From contig CAZUQP010000001.1 in assembly GCA_964622455.1 (NCBI GenBank), forward strand, positions 33,561-97,560: a stretch of DNA of 64,000 nucleotides, written 5' to 3'. The translations under genes and the position numbers were made by a program. How positions within the stretch are numbered: position 1 is the first letter of the stretch; every line of letters begins with the position of its first letter. Below the pieces are notes generated by a model, which was not told the origin of the DNA, did no database searches, and saw only the letters and a program-made list of their open reading frames with translations. The DNA is from CAZUQP01 sp964622455 (GTDB taxonomy: Bacteria; Pseudomonadota; Gammaproteobacteria; DSM-16500). This document shows positions 53,047 to 61,425 of the stretch, in pieces.

Positions 53047-54123
53047 ATGATTTCATTATTAAGATCGCGCAAAATAGTGATTGTTTTTATTTCTATCGGT
53101 ATTTTATTTTTAGGATTTCATTTTTTGCATCACAAAAAAAATAATCAAGACGCACGGCAAGATGCTCTCATGGTGGATGCCATCAAAGTAGAACTAGGCA
53201 ATATTCCGATTGAACTGCAAGCAATGGGCACTTTAGTTTCCGCTAAACATACCGAAATTACGCCTGAAATAGCGGGGCATGTCGCAAAAGTTTTTTTTAC
53301 AGACGGCGGTGTTTTTGTCAAGCAAGGCACGCCGCTCGTTCAGTTGGATGATGCTACTTTTAAAACAAAATTAGAATCAGATAAAGCGAATTTGATTTAT
53401 AGTGAAGACGATTATAAACGTAAAATTTTCTTAGGAAAGCATGGTGCTATTTCGGAGCAAGCCATTGATCAAGCATTAGCGGATTTAAAAACAAAAGAAG
53501 CAGCAGTTAAACAAAGTCAGGTAGAAGTTGATAGAATGCTTTTGACCGCACCTTTTGACGGAGTGCTGGGTGAAATTAAAGTGAGTCCCGGTGATTATGT
53601 GACGATCGGTCAAGATATTATGTCATTAACTGATTTAGCGCATTTGCATGTGGAATACGCTGTTTCTGAAAAATATTTACCGCTCTTAAAAATTGGGCAG
53701 TCTGTTAAAATGACGACTCATGTGTATCCAGGAAAAGAATTTACCGGCACCATCGCTTTTATTTCACCGACAATTAATAATAGTGATCGTACTATTTCAG
53801 TGTATGCAGAACTTTTAAATAAAGATCATGCATTAACCGCCGGGTTATTTATGAATGTTGTCCAAGAATTAGGGACTGAAAAAAATACTTTAATTATCCC
53901 GGCAGCAAGTTTAGTGCCAACGATTGAGGGACAGGAAGTCTATAAAATTGTGAATCATAAAGCCATTGCTGTAGCAGTCACTATTGGGCAGCATGTTGAA
54001 AATAACGTACAAATTCTTTCTGGATTGACAGCAGGTGATGTCATTGTGCTGAATGGTCAGCAACAATTAAAAGACGGAATGACTGTCGAAATTCGTCCTC
54101 TTGACGCGAGTAAATTGTCATGA
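53047..54123 (+). CDS. RND efflux periplasmic adaptor (membrane fusion protein)
   Basis: 358 residues: N-terminal membrane anchor (about 10-27), barrel-sandwich/lipoyl halves (AEIAGHVAKVFFTDGGVFVKQGTPLVQLDD; LTAPFDGVLGEIKVSPGDYV), alpha-hairpin and beta-barrel (YAVSEKYLPLLKIGQSVKM). It is an AcrA/MexA-type adaptor that links the pump to an outer-membrane channel. It follows hslO after two bases; no TolC-like gene is in the window. Confidence 0.92.
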   Translation: MISLLRSRKIVIVFISIGILFLGFHFLHHKKNNQDARQDALMVDAIKVELGNIPIELQAMGTLVSAKHTEITPEIAGHVAKVFFTDGGVFVKQGTPLVQLDDATFKTKLESDKANLIYSEDDYKRKIFLGKHGAISEQAIDQALADLKTKEAAVKQSQVEVDRMLLTAPFDGVLGEIKVSPGDYVTIGQDIMSLTDLAHLHVEYAVSEKYLPLLKIGQSVKMTTHVYPGKEFTGTIAFISPTINNSDRTISVYAELLNKDHALTAGLFMNVVQELGTEKNTLIIPAASLVPTIEGQEVYKIVNHKAIAVAVTIGQHVENNVQILSGLTAGDVIVLNGQQQLKDGMTVEIRPLDASKLS

Positions 54124-57100
54124 GTTTTACGGAGTTTTTTATTCGCCGTCCAGCATTTACTATCGTCATTAGTTTAATTTTAACGATTGTCGGTATGATT
54201 AGTTATCATTATTTATCCGTTCGCTGGGTGCCGAATGTGAGTGTACCCGTCGTTGCGATTTATACAGAATATCCGGGAGCCAGTGCCAATTTAATTGAAA
54301 GTCAAATTACAACACCTATCGAAGCAGCGCTGGCTGGTGTTGATGGCATTGAAAATATTTCATCGAGCAGTAAACAAGATGCGAGTTTTATTAATATTGA
54401 ATTTAAGCTTGGGCATAATATTAATACGGCGGTTGAAGATGTGCGCAGTGCTTTGCAGCATATTAATGGTTCCTTGCCAACTGATGCTAAAATGCCTGAG
54501 ATTGAAAAAGCAGATCCTAATACCAATCCCATTATGTTTCTTGCTTTTTCTGATGCGGGTCGTTCCGCGTCGAATGTAAGTGATTATATCAAACAATTTA
54601 TTTTACCGCGTTTTCAATCGGTTGATGGGGTCGCGACCGTTTCAACTTATGGAGAACGCGAATCAGCCATGCATATTTGGCTAGACCCTATGAAAATGGC
54701 GGCATCAAATGTGACTGTTGATGACGTCAATAAAGTATTGACTGAGCAAAATGTTGAAGTGCCAAGTGGTAAAATTCGGGGCAGCACTCGTTTTTATAGT
54801 GTTGTGACGAATGAAACATTAAAAACAGCAGATGAATTTAATAATTTAATTATTCGAGATGATCAAAATCATTTGGTACGCTTAAAAGATATTGGCTCTG
54901 CTATCGTTGATGCTGAAAATATAGATGCTATTTTTCGTATGAATGGGAAACCCGCAATTGCTTTAGCGATTATTCCACAATCGAATGCCAATCCTTTAGA
55001 TGTTGCGAAAGATGTGCAAAAAGAATTTAATCAGCTTGTTAAAAACTTACCGGAAGGAATGCATGGTGATGTTGCATTTGATCAATCTACTTTTATCAAA
55101 GCATCGATTCATCATGTGTATGAATCGCTAGGAGAAGCGATCGTATTAGTTTTGATAGTGATTTTTTTATTTTTAGCCAGCTGGCGCGCAGCTATTATTC
55201 CCATTGTGACTATTCCTGTGTGTTTGATTGGAACATTTGCATTAATGTATTTATTTGGCATTAGCATTAATACCATCACGTTAATGGCATTGGTATTGGC
55301 GATTGGTCTTGTCGTGGATGATGCGATTGTTATGCTTGAAAATATTACGCGTTATATTGAATCGGGCATGAAGCCATTTTTAGCGGCCATCAAGGGAAGC
55401 CGCGAAATTGTTTTTCCCATTATTGCGATGACCATTACGTTGGCAGCAGTTTATGCGCCGATTGCTTTTACTTCCGGCATATTAAGTTCTGTTTTTTTTG
55501 AATTTGCGATCACCTTAGCAGGGGCTGTCATTATTTCAGGCGTGATTGCTTTAACATTGTCGCCTATGATGTCTGCTTATCTTTTGAAAAAAAATAGTGC
55601 TCAAAGTGAATATGGACAATGGCTTTATCATCACTTTTCGGGCTTACAAGAAAAATATCAACGCCTACTCTGTAAAATATTAGCAAGAAAAATAATGATT
55701 GTTATTGGATTGTGCGCGATTGCTTTCGTAGGCTACTTATTATATCGCGGTATGCCATCTGAATTAACACCGATGGAAGATATGAATGAAGTTGATACGT
55801 ATATTTCTGCACCGCGCGATGCAAGTTTTACTTACACAGATTCCTATGTTCAACAGTTAGAAAATATTTATAAAACAATTCCTGAAATAGAATCTTATGT
55901 ATCAGAAGCCGGATTTTGGTCACCTGCGCGGGGAACACAATATATTAATTTAGTTCCGCGTGATCAACGCTCTAAGAGCGAGATGGATGTCTTGGCTGAG
56001 ATCAATGAAAAAATAAAAAATATTACAGGTGCCAGAATTAATGCAGCTCCAGCGGTTTCGCCCTTAATGTGGTTTTCGGGTAGTGATGGCGCAACCATTT
56101 CTATGCGTATTATGTCTTCAATGGATTATAAAGATTTACACAATGTGATGCAGCGTTTTATGGCTGCTGCAGAAAAGTATCCTGAGTTTACGCGTTTAGA
56201 TACCAGTTTAAAATGGGATGGTTCGCAGTTTGAAGTGAATATTGATCGAGATAAAGCGGCAGATATGCATGTATCCATGCAAGATATCACGAATACTATT
56301 TCTACTTTTTTGGCGGGTAGAAATACAGGGCATTTTGAATATGATGGAAATTTATATGATATTATTGTGCAGATGAATCGAGCAGCGCTTTCCAATCCCA
56401 ATATTATTTCAGAATTATATGTACGGAATAGTACAAATAATATGGTGCCACTTGCAGATTTAATTTCAACAAAAGAGACCACAAGCCCTGAAATGCTGCC
56501 GCATTATGACCGTTTGCGTGCGGACACTTTGCATGCAAACCTTTCGCCAGGATACACAATTGCGAATGCAGTGAATGTATTGCAACAACTCGCTAAAGAA
56601 ATTTTGCCTGATAATGCTAAATATGCATTTGAAGGAGAAGCGAAAAATTATTTAGACTCAAGCGGCAAGATGGATGTCACTTTTTTATTAGCGTTAATAT
56701 TTATTTATTTGGTATTGGTTGCGCAATTTGAAAGTTTCATTGATCCTTTGGTTATATTATTTACCGTACCTTTTGCAATGATTGGTGCATTGCTTTCTTT
56801 AAAAATCATGGGCGGTAGTTTAAATATTTATAGTGATATCGCATTAGTGAGTTTAATCGGCTTAATTGCAAAGCATGGTATTTTAATCACTGAATTTGCG
56901 AACCATCAATTAGCGAAGGGTAAAACAGTTGAAGAAGCAGTCGTGGAAGCTGCAAAATTACGCTTGCGTCCCATTTTAATGACAACGGCTGCAATGGTAT
57001 TAGGTGCATTGCCGCTTGCATTTGCCAGAGGTTCTGGATCAGAAACCCGGCATCAAATTGGTTGGGTCATTGTCGGCGGGCTTTTGCTGGGAACATTTTT

Positions 57101-57191
57101 TTCATTGATTGTGGTGCCGGTTGCTTATGCTTATTTGGGACGTTTTAAAAAAACAGCGTCTCTTGTGTTATTAGAAGATAAAGGATCTTAG
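54120..57191 (+). CDS. RND multidrug efflux permease (HAE1-type)
   Basis: 1023 residues, 12 membrane spans with two large periplasmic loops. MSFTEFFIRRPAFTIVISL start, proton-relay GLVVDDAIVMLEN in TM4 (adjacent Asp pair), and LVAQFESFIDPLVIL in the second half. Proton-driven export of hydrophobic compounds, substrate unknown. Overlaps the adaptor gene by four bases. Confidence 0.95.
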   Translation: MSFTEFFIRRPAFTIVISLILTIVGMISYHYLSVRWVPNVSVPVVAIYTEYPGASANLIESQITTPIEAALAGVDGIENISSSSKQDASFINIEFKLGHNINTAVEDVRSALQHINGSLPTDAKMPEIEKADPNTNPIMFLAFSDAGRSASNVSDYIKQFILPRFQSVDGVATVSTYGERESAMHIWLDPMKMAASNVTVDDVNKVLTEQNVEVPSGKIRGSTRFYSVVTNETLKTADEFNNLIIRDDQNHLVRLKDIGSAIVDAENIDAIFRMNGKPAIALAIIPQSNANPLDVAKDVQKEFNQLVKNLPEGMHGDVAFDQSTFIKASIHHVYESLGEAIVLVLIVIFLFLASWRAAIIPIVTIPVCLIGTFALMYLFGISINTITLMALVLAIGLVVDDAIVMLENITRYIESGMKPFLAAIKGSREIVFPIIAMTITLAAVYAPIAFTSGILSSVFFEFAITLAGAVIISGVIALTLSPMMSAYLLKKNSAQSEYGQWLYHHFSGLQEKYQRLLCKILARKIMIVIGLCAIAFVGYLLYRGMPSELTPMEDMNEVDTYISAPRDASFTYTDSYVQQLENIYKTIPEIESYVSEAGFWSPARGTQYINLVPRDQRSKSEMDVLAEINEKIKNITGARINAAPAVSPLMWFSGSDGATISMRIMSSMDYKDLHNVMQRFMAAAEKYPEFTRLDTSLKWDGSQFEVNIDRDKAADMHVSMQDITNTISTFLAGRNTGHFEYDGNLYDIIVQMNRAALSNPNIISELYVRNSTNNMVPLADLISTKETTSPEMLPHYDRLRADTLHANLSPGYTIANAVNVLQQLAKEILPDNAKYAFEGEAKNYLDSSGKMDVTFLLALIFIYLVLVAQFESFIDPLVILFTVPFAMIGALLSLKIMGGSLNIYSDIALVSLIGLIAKHGILITEFANHQLAKGKTVEEAVVEAAKLRLRPILMTTAAMVLGALPLAFARGSGSETRHQIGWVIVGGLLLGTFFSLIVVPVAYAYLGRFKKTASLVLLEDKGS

Positions 57192-57192
57192 T

Positions 57193-57738
57193 ATGATGAA
57201 TTTGTTTTATGATTTTATTCCCGTGTTATTATTTTTTGTTGCATTTAAATGGTATGGGATTTACACAGCTACAGTGGTGGGTATTGTTGCAACCGCATTG
57301 CAAGTCGTGACGACTGCAGTGTGGAAAAAAAAGATAGACAAAAAACAATTGATCACGCTTGCAGTTTTTTTATTGTTTGGCGGGCTTACATTATATTTTC
57401 ATAATCCCATTTTTGTAAAATGGAAACCTACTATTATATTTTGGTTATTTGGAATTATTTTTTTATTCAGCCATTTTATTGGCAAAAAACCTTTGATTCA
57501 GCGCATGATGGGCGGCATGTTGGAAGAGCATCAATCATTACCGTCTTGTGTATGGAAAAAAATGAATATGGCATGGAGTGTATTTTTTATTTTATTGGGA
57601 ACCATTAATATTTATGTTGCTTATCATTTTAGCACTAATGCCTGGGTCAATTTTAAATTGTATGGAATTTTAGGCATATTATTTGCCTTTAGTTTTTTGC
57701 AAGCGATGTGCTTGGCGCGTTATATGGAACATAAATAA
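57193..57738 (+). CDS. yciB: Inner membrane-spanning protein YciB (septation protein A)
   Basis: 181 residues, about five membrane spans; FYDFIPVLLFFVAFKWYGIYTAT and FIGKKPLIQRMMGG are characteristic of YciB/IspZ. Linked to envelope integrity and cell-length control. One base after the RND gene and one base before bolA. Confidence 0.92.
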   Translation: MMNLFYDFIPVLLFFVAFKWYGIYTATVVGIVATALQVVTTAVWKKKIDKKQLITLAVFLLFGGLTLYFHNPIFVKWKPTIIFWLFGIIFLFSHFIGKKPLIQRMMGGMLEEHQSLPSCVWKKMNMAWSVFFILLGTINIYVAYHFSTNAWVNFKLYGILGILFAFSFLQAMCLARYMEHK

Positions 57739-57739
57739 A

Positions 57740-58018
57740 ATGCTGAAATATCCCTCAGAACGTATCACAATTATAAAAGAACGTTTACAACAGCATTTTT
57801 CACCTATCATGCTAGAAGTGATTGATGACAGTGAAAAACATCGTGGTCATCCAGGCGCTTTAAGTGGTGCGGGCCATTATACCGTGATCATTCAAGCGGA
57901 ATGCTTCGCTGAGCAATCACGCGTTGCGGCTCATCAAGCTATTTATCGAGTATTGAATGATTTAATCCCTGATGAAATCCATGCGCTGCAAATCAAAATT
58001 TTGCCCGCGGTCTCGTAA
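57740..58018 (+). CDS. bolA: BolA family protein
   Basis: 92 residues from ATG 57740 (the longer frame to 57683 would lie inside yciB). Class II KH-like fold with IMLEVIDDSEKHRGHPGALSGAGHYTV, where the invariant His binds an Fe-S cluster with monothiol glutaredoxin. Its last 57 bases overlap the end of aroC on the other strand. Confidence 0.93.
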   Translation: MLKYPSERITIIKERLQQHFSPIMLEVIDDSEKHRGHPGALSGAGHYTVIIQAECFAEQSRVAAHQAIYRVLNDLIPDEIHALQIKILPAVS

Positions 58019-59053
58019 TATATGATCCATTAAAACAATCGCAAACATCGATTCTAAAATAGGAACTGCACGTAGACCGACGCAAGGATCATGCCGTCCA
58101 GTCACGGAAATTTCTGTTGCTTCATGACGAACATTAATAGTCTTTGCGGGTTTTACAATGCTAGATGTGGCTTTAAGCGCAACACTGGCTGTGATGGTTT
58201 GCCCAGTTGAAATACCGCCCAATATACCGCCCGCATGATTAGATAAAAAACCAGTCGGCGTCATTTCATCACGATGCTCTGAACCTTTTTGCGTAATAGA
58301 TGAAAATCCCGCACCAATTTCAATGCCTTTTACGGCAGGTACACTCATCAAAGCGTGTGCCAAATCAGCATCTAAGCGATCAAAAACAGGCTCACCTAAA
58401 CCAGCGGGAACATTATTTGCAAATATATTAATGCGGGCGCCAATAGAATCACCTTCTTTACGTAATGCAGTCATATAATTTTCTAATTCAGTTATTTTAT
58501 TAGAATCTGGACAGAAAAAAGAATTTTTTTCAATTTCTGTTAAATCAATTTTATCTATTTTGATTCTCCCTAATTCTTTAAGATAACCTTGAATAGTGAG
58601 GGCATATTTTTCTCGTAAATATTTTTTAGCAATGGCGCCTGCCGCAACACGCATGACCGTTTCACGTGCGGATGCGCGTCCGCCGCCTAAGTGATCGCGA
58701 ATGCCATATTTTTTTTGATAAGTAAAATCAGCGTGTCCCGGACGAAAAATATCTTTATATTTTTCATAATCACTTTTCCGTTGATCGTGATTTTCAATGA
58801 GTAATCCAATCGGTGTTCCTGTCGTTTTACCTTGAAAAATGCCTGATAAAATTTTAACGATATCTTTTTCGCGGCGCTGGGATGTGTGTTGAGAGAGGCC
58901 TGGGCGTCTGCGCTCTAATTCAATTTGAATATCTGTTTCAGAGAGCGTAAGTCCCGGCGGGCAACCATCAATAATGCAGCCATAGGCAGTCCCATGGCTT
59001 TCACCAAAGGTTGTGACGACAAATGCTTTGCCAATGCTATTACCCGCCATCAT
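57962..59053 (-). CDS. aroC: Chorismate synthase AroC
   Basis: FMN-dependent last step of the shikimate pathway, 363 residues. Motifs TTFGESHGTAYG, ERRRPGLSQHTSQR, YQKKYGIRDHLGGGRASARET and the C-terminal RHDPCVGLRAVPI. ATGATG overlaps the prmB stop. The 3' end overlaps bolA. Confidence 0.96.
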   Translation of the reverse strand: MMAGNSIGKAFVVTTFGESHGTAYGCIIDGCPPGLTLSETDIQIELERRRPGLSQHTSQRREKDIVKILSGIFQGKTTGTPIGLLIENHDQRKSDYEKYKDIFRPGHADFTYQKKYGIRDHLGGGRASARETVMRVAAGAIAKKYLREKYALTIQGYLKELGRIKIDKIDLTEIEKNSFFCPDSNKITELENYMTALRKEGDSIGARINIFANNVPAGLGEPVFDRLDADLAHALMSVPAVKGIEIGAGFSSITQKGSEHRDEMTPTGFLSNHAGGILGGISTGQTITASVALKATSSIVKPAKTINVRHEATEISVTGRHDPCVGLRAVPILESMFAIVLMDHILRDRGQNFDLQRMDFIRD

Positions 59054-59949
59054 GGAATTCCATGAGTATCGAGTTGTTGTTTAGTCAACAAAAATACGCC
59101 GCCGTCTCCACGTTGAAATTGAAGCCAAGTAAAAGGAATTTCAGGATATTTTTCGATGAGCGCATTTTCGCTATTACCGACTTCTACAATTAAAACACCG
59201 TCTGGTTTGAGATAATGGGATGCATCATGCAAAATTTGTGTAACCATTTGAAGCCCATCAGTGCCTGCTGCCAAGCCTAATTGAGGTTCGTGATGATATT
59301 CTTTCGGTAAATTTTCCATATCTTCTGCATCAACATAAGGAGGGTTCGCGATGATTAAATCATATTTTTTTGCGGGCAATCCGTGAAACAAATTAGCTTC
59401 ATATAAATGAACTTGATTTTCTACTTCATGACGCAAAAGGTTTATTTTAGCAACGGCTAATGCATCAGGCGAAATATCAGTTGCATCAATTGTTGCACTG
59501 GGGAAAAAAATTGCTGAAGCAATGGCGATGCAGCCGCTGCCTGTGCATAAATCTAAAATAGAATGAACATGAAGAGGATCTATCCAAGGTTGAAATTGAT
59601 TTTCAATGAGTTCTGCTAAGGGTGAACGTGGAATTAATACGCGTTCATCCACATAAAAGGCGAGACCCGCAAACCATGCTTCATGCGTAAGATAGGGTAG
59701 TGGAATGCGTTCTTTTATACGCCGCATAATCATTTGGTAAAGTGTTTCCCGTTCATGATGAATTAATCGGGCATCCAGCATATTGGCATCAGTATCATGA
59801 GGTAAGTGCAGGGTATGTAGGATGAGTGCGGTTGCTTCATCAAACACATTATCGGTTCCGTGCCCATAATATAATCCGGCTTCGTTAAAGCGGCTGATGG
59901 CGAAGCGCAAAAAATCTCGGATAGTTAATAACTCAGCGATGTCTTTCAT
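59050..59949 (-). CDS. prmB: Ribosomal protein L3 N5-glutamine methyltransferase PrmB
   Basis: 299 residues. SAM motif ILDLCTGSGCIAIA and the glutamine-methylase signature NPPYVDAEDM. prmB directly upstream of aroC is the standard gammaproteobacterial order, which distinguishes it from PrmC. Confidence 0.94.
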   Translation of the reverse strand: MKDIAELLTIRDFLRFAISRFNEAGLYYGHGTDNVFDEATALILHTLHLPHDTDANMLDARLIHHERETLYQMIMRRIKERIPLPYLTHEAWFAGLAFYVDERVLIPRSPLAELIENQFQPWIDPLHVHSILDLCTGSGCIAIASAIFFPSATIDATDISPDALAVAKINLLRHEVENQVHLYEANLFHGLPAKKYDLIIANPPYVDAEDMENLPKEYHHEPQLGLAAGTDGLQMVTQILHDASHYLKPDGVLIVEVGNSENALIEKYPEIPFTWLQFQRGDGGVFLLTKQQLDTHGIP

Positions 59950-60060
59950 GGTTTTTAGGGTTCCCTATTATTTTCTATGATTATTATTCTACAAAACACA
60001 TCGTTTTTCATGTTAAATATCCGTATAATTTGCAAATAACATTGATAGAGAGGCGGCTTT

Positions 60061-60621
60061 ATGAAAACGATGGGTGAAGTGAGTGAGGTCTTAGATAAAG
60101 CAGAATGTCTTTATGACATGAATCAATTGAATATCGCACTTGATAAGATGGCAGAAGAAATTACGCATCGGTTAAAGGATAAAAATCCATTGGTCTTATG
60201 TGTCATGATAGGCGCACTCATTCCTGCGGGTCACTTGTTAACGCGTTTATCTTTTCCGCTTGAAATTGATTATATCCATGCGACCCGCTATCAAGGCACG
60301 ACTCGCGGCGGTGATTTGCATTGGTTAGTGGAGCCGCGTCAATCATTGAAAGACCGTATCATACTGATCGTGGATGATGTCATGGATGGCGGCTTAACAT
60401 TGGCTGCGATTATTGATTATTGTCACCAATTAGGTGCTAAAGCTGTGTATACTGCTGTACTGGTTAATAAAATTCGAAAAAGGGAAGAAAGCGTGAGTTT
60501 TGAGCCCGATTTTGTGGGTGTTGATGCGCCTAATCATTATTTAATTGGTTTTGGTTTAGATTACAAAGAATATTTACGGAATGCGCCGGGAATTTATGCT
60601 GTCTCTAAGGAGCATCAATAA
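60061..60621 (+). CDS. hpt: Hypoxanthine-guanine phosphoribosyltransferase
   Basis: Purine salvage enzyme, 186 residues. PRPP-binding loop IILIVDDVMDGGLTLAAI, and the flexible loop region YIHATRYQGTTRGGDLHW. A GAGG site precedes the ATG. The purine-specific loop near the C-terminus (FEPDFVGVDAP) fits HPRT; xanthine use cannot be excluded. Confidence 0.9.
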   Translation: MKTMGEVSEVLDKAECLYDMNQLNIALDKMAEEITHRLKDKNPLVLCVMIGALIPAGHLLTRLSFPLEIDYIHATRYQGTTRGGDLHWLVEPRQSLKDRIILIVDDVMDGGLTLAAIIDYCHQLGAKAVYTAVLVNKIRKREESVSFEPDFVGVDAPNHYLIGFGLDYKEYLRNAPGIYAVSKEHQ

Positions 60622-60639
60622 TTTTTAGGGAGAAAAATC

Positions 60640-61407
60640 ATGAAGCAATATGGTTATTTACGGGCAATTTATTTGTCATTTTATTCGCGTGACTTATATC
60701 GTGATGTTGCCAAGAATTGGGGTGCCGGCGTATTGCTCTATCTTTTGTTGGTGCTTGCTCTTTGTTGGGTTGTGATGATATTTCGCATTCAACCGGCGAT
60801 CAATCAAGGGGCTGCTCAGTTTGTAGAAGTCATTGTTCCTCAATTGCCTTCTTTTATTCATATTGAAGATGGGGTGGCAAAAACACCTGAAAATCGGCCT
60901 TATTATATTAAAAATCCAGAAACTAAAGAAGTGATCGCTATTATTGATACCAGTGGAAAATATAAAAATTTAGAAGAAGCGCGCACTCGTTTGCTCATCA
61001 CGAAAGATAAAGCAATTTATACAGACAATGAAGTCATCAAAATTAAAAAAATACCCGAACATTTTACCTTGCGTATCAATAGAGCAGAAACCAAAGAAGT
61101 CACGCTGAAATTCATGGGCTGGTTGTGGATTATTTTACTTCCCCTATTTATTCTGGTTTCATTTTTATACCGCTTGATTCAAAGTATTATTTATGCCATT
61201 TTTGGCACGTTTTTTGCGGTGATGATGGGGGTCAATACGCCTTATGCCACTGTTTTTAAATTGACAATGGTGGCGCTTACGCCTGCCATTGTGATTAGCA
61301 CAGTGACGGATTGGTTTGGTTATGGATTTTATCATCATATGCTGCTTTATTTTATTTTATCGATGGCATATCTCATCTATGCAATCAGGGCAAATAAAAA
61401 CGCTTAA
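60640..61407 (+). CDS. DUF1189 membrane protein
   Basis: 255 residues. A TM near 29-50, then a soluble extracytoplasmic domain (about 60-160), and three or four spans in the C-terminal third. The pattern and residues (FYSRDLYRDVAKNWGAGVLLYLLLV) match DUF1189, an uncharacterised family found in Coxiella- and Legionella-type genomes and Firmicutes. 18 bases after hpt and 18 before fadE. Confidence 0.8.
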   Translation: MKQYGYLRAIYLSFYSRDLYRDVAKNWGAGVLLYLLLVLALCWVVMIFRIQPAINQGAAQFVEVIVPQLPSFIHIEDGVAKTPENRPYYIKNPETKEVIAIIDTSGKYKNLEEARTRLLITKDKAIYTDNEVIKIKKIPEHFTLRINRAETKEVTLKFMGWLWIILLPLFILVSFLYRLIQSIIYAIFGTFFAVMMGVNTPYATVFKLTMVALTPAIVISTVTDWFGYGFYHHMLLYFILSMAYLIYAIRANKNA

Positions 61408-61425
61408 ATTTAAGAGGAAAAAATC

